Source: Azolla caroliniana
Taxonomy: Eukaryota; Polypodiophyta
Length of the DNA stretch: 64,000 bases
Assembly (NCBI GenBank): GCA_043228905.1
Contig: JBHGNT010000020.1
Span: 13,268,001-13,332,000 of the forward strand
Direction: 5' to 3'
Part shown: piece by piece, positions 59,086 through 64,000 of the stretch
Layout of the letters: each line of letters starts with the position of its first letter
Position numbering within the stretch: the first letter of the stretch is position 1
The notes under the pieces: generated by a model
What the model was told of the DNA's origin: nothing
Databases searched by the model: none
What the model saw: only the letters and a program-made list of their open reading frames with translations
Made by a program: the position numbers and the translations under genes

Positions 59086-59935
59086 TCAATGAAGCTCTCT
59101 TGATTTACTACGATTGGATCAAAACACAATCCATATTTATAGATGCCAATCATAATCATATATGTCAAATCTTGAAGGTCAAATAAACACTAAATTCTTC
59201 CCCAAATATATGCATGTCATCTGGCAACTTAGCCATAAAAAACTTTTCCCAAAGAAAAAAGCTCTCTTACATCCAATTTTCTTGCTGTCCAAAGCATGAC
59301 TTGGTCGTCCAGTTACTAATAGAATACATAACAAAGACTCTCATTACCCTTAGAAAAGGTTATGTGCTTTAATGACACACTCGATTAAGCAACTGAATTT
59401 TTTGGTGTCATTTCGAATCCCAGGCCTGAAAACATCAAGATTTAAGGAATACTGACATGGCAAAAGCGGACTCAGAATATACGTCATTCACATCCTTTGT
59501 AACACATTGTGTGAAACTCGAATACAACACAATGAACAGCATATCAGAGTCTTGATACAGTCTGAGAATCATAACCTCAGCAACTCACAGCTTTATCATC
59601 ATCAACAGCACAACAAATTAACATATTTGTTGGGGAAGAAAATTTAATCTCCAAAAAAATTGTTACTATGGTTACAATTTGAACATGAAAAATAATCGAA
59701 CGAACCATGGGGTTAATACAATTCAGAACATAGATCCTTGTGGAATGTGAGTTTCACTTAACTTTTCGAAAGGTAGTAAAGATAGAGAGAAAGGGTTTTC
59801 AACTGAAACCCCGGATATCGATCATTGTTGACGAGTTCTTTAGAAACCCTTCTAAAGGAAGAATGATTTGATCTGAACCCAAGTGTAAAGTATTTGATTG
59901 TTGGGATGTAAACTGAAGCAAAACCTATATATAAT

Positions 59936-62900
59936 TCAGATACTGGCAGTCGTGGAGAGCTCAATAACATTATCATTTTCTTGAGAAATTTGCAGATCAG
60001 GGGGGACTGGAAGAGGGCTTGGGAAGAAATTATCAATCATAGGTCGACCATCAACACTCAGTGAAGAAACCTTCACAGGATGCATTCCTACTGATGATTC
60101 AAGTTCCCATGGTGGCACCTGAGGTTCAGTTGTTTGTAAGCTCCCACTTACATGTGTAAGTAAATGTCTGGCATCATCGTTACAATTATCATCATCATCA
60201 TCATCATCATCCACATCATCCTTTATAATGCATGGGATATCAGATTCTTCACCAAGCCTTTCATGGTGATCCACCATTGCTTCATCATCACCTTCACTAT
60301 CCCTAAACTTAACCTTTCTCGGATCACTCACCAATGCTCTTTCCACAGCTTGTGACACGTACTTGTAAGATGCTGACATTCTCTCACACCCCGATATACC
60401 TGTGAAACTCCGGTCATCTTGCAGATCAGCAGTGATACGGGACTCTGGTGGCATAGTGTCTATGCCTTCGTGTGAATGCTTTCCTAATATTCTGTGATCT
60501 AATGAATTATGGCCCACCATTTCACCAGATGCATCATTGACTTCAGCAGCCATCATGACATTGCCGTGGTTTACGAGAGTGGATCCCTTCTCGACCACAG
60601 TGTCAGGACATTGGAGTTCTCTCGGAGTTTCAGATACCACATTAAAACGGGTGGGGTCTAAGTGGCCTACATCTGTTTTGCTTACGTCTCCACGTTTGTC
60701 TTTCTTTTTCTTTCCCGGCTTCTTTACGTCTGTAGCTTTCCCTGAATCGTTAACTCGTCTCTTTCCTGAACCATGTAGTAATTTATGATCTCCCACAACT
60801 CCCAGACCCTTACCAGCAGCTGCAGCCCACTCTTTACATTCTCCTTCCGCACTCATCTTACAAGCCAACCTGCCATTATAAGAAAGCAAAAGGTTTTAGA
60901 GAAAAGAATCTATAAATTTTCTTTACTTTTTACCAAAAAATAACACAGCTGTAATGTTCTGAGAACCTTACACCCACACATTTTATTCCAAGATAAGGAA
61001 GAGGAAAACAAAATTCTCAAATCCTGTTCTTATTTTTTTTATGTAGCTCAAGACAGAGACAGAGAAAGGTTCTTAACAAAAAGATCTTGCTTATTTGACT
61101 CTAGCTTTAAAAATTCTTCTGATGATTAAAACAGATGGATATCAATGGAAAATCAATCATAGGATTAAAAAAATACTTGACCACAGACATTAGATTAGGT
61201 CGTAAGAAGCATTATGCTCAAAAAATCAAGAGGTGTTCTAATAGTTTTACAGCATAGGAACATCCAAATATGGATAATATGACATATATTGGAAGGCCTT
61301 GAATTTATGAAGCATTTCAAAATAACCCAAGTTGCACATGTTTATCATGATTCATAAGCATGGATTATACATGCATAACTTGATTGAGTCAATAAATTTC
61401 TACATTGCACACCAAATTTTGATTAGCTATGGTAATTGTTGATCAATAAAACTGTACATTGCTTACAATATGTTGACTAGCTATTACTACTAGTTAGTAA
61501 ATTGTTGATTGAGGAGGTTAAAAAGTTGTGTAGAGTTGTTCATATGGGATTAAAGTAGAGAAGAACAATAAGGATAAGGTGGTAATATTTGATGGAGATA
61601 AAGAAGCACAATAAATTTGATATTGCATAAACAACGTTAGGAATCAGAGAATGCTTAAGAAACAAGTTTGAAACTACAAATGTTGAATCTAGGTCGATAG
61701 AGGGACCAAAAAACAAGAAAAATGTAATATATCAATGTTCATCCATTGTTGATGATTCCAAAGGTCTGATTTGAAGGGAACACATGTACTTTCCTAGAAT
61801 CCAAAATTGCAACCACAACTAGAATGATACTGGTTTCTTGTTCTCTTCTTACTGTCAAAAACACCTCCTTCGCCTCAAAAGAACTCTGAATATCTAAAGG
61901 AGAGGCTGATTACAAAATTATGGGTGAACACTATGTTGTATCCTTGGTGTTATTAGTTCTAGTTTTTCTTTTTCTTTGAAAACTGTGAATATCACAGGGC
62001 AACAGCATAGACATACTTCAGGAATTCTGAGATGGAAATAAAAACAACAGAGATGAATAAAACAATCAATATACCTGTATCGTTGATCGCTAAGAACTTT
62101 GGCAAATCGACGGATAAAAGTTTTCAATGTTGTATCTTGATGATAGCGACTACTTGAAGAAGAGGAGTTTGGTGCTGTGATCTGGACAGACTTAGGAAGG
62201 TCTGAGTTATCAGTCTCCAGAAACTCAATATCAATCACAAAATCATCCTCACTATCCTTCAATGGTTCTATATACACTGGGGTTTCTCTTGTTGCCAAAA
62301 TTAAATCAGTTTCTTCACCAGTCCCATTATTTGTCATGTGTTCTTGTTCGGTTAATGCAGCAGCAACTAAGCTGATAGAAGGTGAAGTGTTATTAGGCTC
62401 AACCCCTACTACAGATACCTTATCAAGGTCATCTGCATTTGAGAAAAAAGAAGCTTTTGGAAGACGTATGAATGATTGTCCATGGGGAGAATTTCCAAGC
62501 TTTACAATGGAATTTCTATATGCTTTAGTTGTCTGCCCTCCGTGGAGGCACGTACTTGTGATTGCAGCAACAAAGTGTCGTTGTAGCAACCATTCATCAT
62601 CAGGCAGCTCCTTCACAGCATCAAGAAGCTGACTGATGTGATCCTGAGTGTGTAGCCAAAAAATAATTTAAATTTTTTTGGGTTGAGATTAACAAGTGTT
62701 ATGTAACAAGAAATTTCAAGAGGAACATGACAGAAGTCTTTAGCTGGAGCTACCTCAGAAACCTTCAAAGGTATATTGCTGGCACCATTTTTTTCATACA
62801 TGGGATATGCAGAGGTGATAGATGTATATTTGAATAGCAGTTGGCGAAACCGCTCTCTACAATGTGCAGGGTTCCTATATCTTCCCCTGTATAGACCACC

Positions 62901-63474
62901 GTCAGGAAGACCTGCCAAAGTTTCACTAGCAAGGTTCCAATTGCCACCATATTCATGTACAACAGCACAGAAGACAGCATCCTCAGCTGACATCCATGGA
63001 TCTGCAGGAGGATTTTTGTCTCCAGACCTCAATGTGTCCTTCTTCTTCTCCTTGTCAAGCTTCACCAAATTCCTCGAATGTGTTGCTGTGATTGAAAAAC
63101 CACTAGATTTTCTGTCAGACACCAGAAACGGATAATCAAGTAGTGCCACCATTGATCTCTCATCTTCAGGTTCCTCTCCCATATCGTACTTGCCATAAAA
63201 ATCCACCCTCATCTTTTTCTTGTGGCTTTCACTGATGATTTCTTCCTCCAGATATTTTCTTTTCTTTTGAGAAACTTCACGGTCTGGCAAGGACGCAAAG
63301 AGCCCTACAGGGCTTTGCCATTCAATATCATCAATGGCCTCAGTTTCAAGTTCAATTGTTTCTTCATCCCTTGTGATGACATCGCCTCCTTTGAGAGATT
63401 TAAACTTGGCTTTCTTCCATTTGCTTCTAAATTCTGCAGAGCTCACTGTATCTGTTACAACTGTTTCATCCTCC
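59936..63474 (-). CDS. PIE1: PIE1-like SWR1 chromatin-remodelling ATPase, last three exons (partial)
   Basis: Exons 63474-62754, 62643-62075 and 60869-59936 join in frame with GT-AG introns (110 and 1205 bp) and end at a TAA/TAG-type stop at 59936. Exon 1 here opens inside a codon and carries a KKAKFKSLKGG stretch and a SANT/Myb-like domain (62996 to about 62830: WMSAEDAVFCAVVHEYGGNW, then GGLYRGRYRNPAHCRERFRQL). Exon 2 continues DHISQLLDAVKELPDDEWLLQRHF. This series is characteristic of the C-terminus of plant PIE1, the SWR1-complex ATPase that exchanges H2A for H2A.Z and in Arabidopsis controls flowering through FLC. The helicase and HSA domains must lie right of the window. Exon 3 is divergent, lysine-rich (KKPGKKKKDKRG) and has an Asp run from a microsatellite. 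Confidence 0.87.
60870..62074 (-). other. PIE1 last intron
   Basis: Donor AG/GTATAT at 62075/62074 and acceptor GGCAG/G at 60870/60869. AT-rich and apparently free of transposons. Confidence 0.8.
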
Positions 63475-64000
63475 CTGTTAAAAACAGATCAATAAAATAA
63501 AGAAAGTGAGAAACAGCTGTTAGTCTACATGCTTGAATGAAACAACTGTATAGACTTTTTACAGACATATCTCAAACCATAACAAAATCAGATATTGAGA
63601 TCAAAGATTGCTATTTCAAAATAGTTCAGCATGCAGCATATTCAACTCAATACTTCATCTAACACCATTTCTGACATATGACACGCTTACAGCAGTACCA
63701 TCATGCTTGCTCATGAGCCTCCATACAACAATGAAAACTACATTGTAGGTTTTACTGTTTAATATCTTTGTCCTTTCTACCAAGTATTAGACATACATAC
63801 ATACTCAGAAGTTCAGAACAGCTGAAGCATATCAGAAATTGTCTACATTGTACAAATTGTAAACCAAAAAACTTGTCACATGGCTAATTTTTCCACAATC
63901 TTTGAGGACCAATATATTACCAGGAACTGGGCCCTAAAATATATTAATAACAAGTAAACACAAAAGTTTCTATCCAACTTCCATTTGACAAGCACCAATT
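63475..64000 (-). other. PIE1 intron (partial)
   Basis: Ends in TTTTTAACAG directly before the exon at 63474. No exon is recognised up to the window edge. Confidence 0.65.

Larger units (their letters stand above)
53400..59935. other. long intergenic stretch, no gene seen
   Basis: The first ~460 bp are extremely T-rich on the plus strand: TTCTTC and GTTCTTCT repeats (53460-53570), then (TTTTA)n (53700-53815) and (TTTTATC)n. The rest is AT-rich with no recognised gene or transposon, apart from a direct repeat at 58789-59085. Confidence 0.6.

Overview
This is nuclear DNA of a land plant. The evidence is a set of plant-type genes with introns: a PIE1 / SWR1-type chromatin remodeller, an OVATE family protein, a DUF1191 membrane protein and a TIGR01589-type small protein. 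Between them lie plant LTR retrotransposons with tRNA-Met-like primer sites, a LINE relic, a PPR pseudogene and many microsatellites. The repeat-rich layout would suit a large-genome seed-free plant such as a fern, but nothing in the window fixes the lineage.

Layout. 1-1889 (-): open gag-protease frame of a Ty3/gypsy-like element running off the left edge, with primer site and LTR behind it, next to a LINE relic (2.6-3.8 kb). 5.6-7.9 kb (+): a compact gene for a small plant-specific protein, with an ACGTG-box promoter cluster and a leader crowded with AAGCTT motifs. 7.9-16 kb: intergenic, with degenerate tandem repeats. 16.0-23.5 kb: PPR pseudogene split by a nearly intact Ty3/gypsy chromovirus (17600-22895, target duplication GGCTT). 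25.0-26.3 kb (-): DUF1191 gene. 30248-35573: very young Ty1/copia element (target duplication TCATA). 37703-50681: older, broken Ty1/copia element (target duplication GATAT). 51.4-53.1 kb (-): OVATE family gene. 59.9-63.5 kb (-): last three exons of PIE1.

The standout is inside the older copia element. Five copies of a 0.39-0.46 kb long repeat each hold the same 62-nt sequence, which folds as a complete type I hammerhead ribozyme about 20 nt after a TATA box. The repeats flank a 1345-bp, protein-free, G-poor internal region in the order repeat-internal-repeat. This looks like a non-autonomous ribozyme-bearing retroelement (a retrozyme, or a Penelope-like pseudo-LTR derivative) lying antisense in the copia element. 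The whole block was then amplified in tandem (period about 3.6 kb) with a 1.2-kb piece of copia gag. The ribozyme's stem III is a self-complementary ACUAGU, the kind of design expected to work as a dimer. Predicted cleavage sites are spaced 1771-1867 nt apart across the array.
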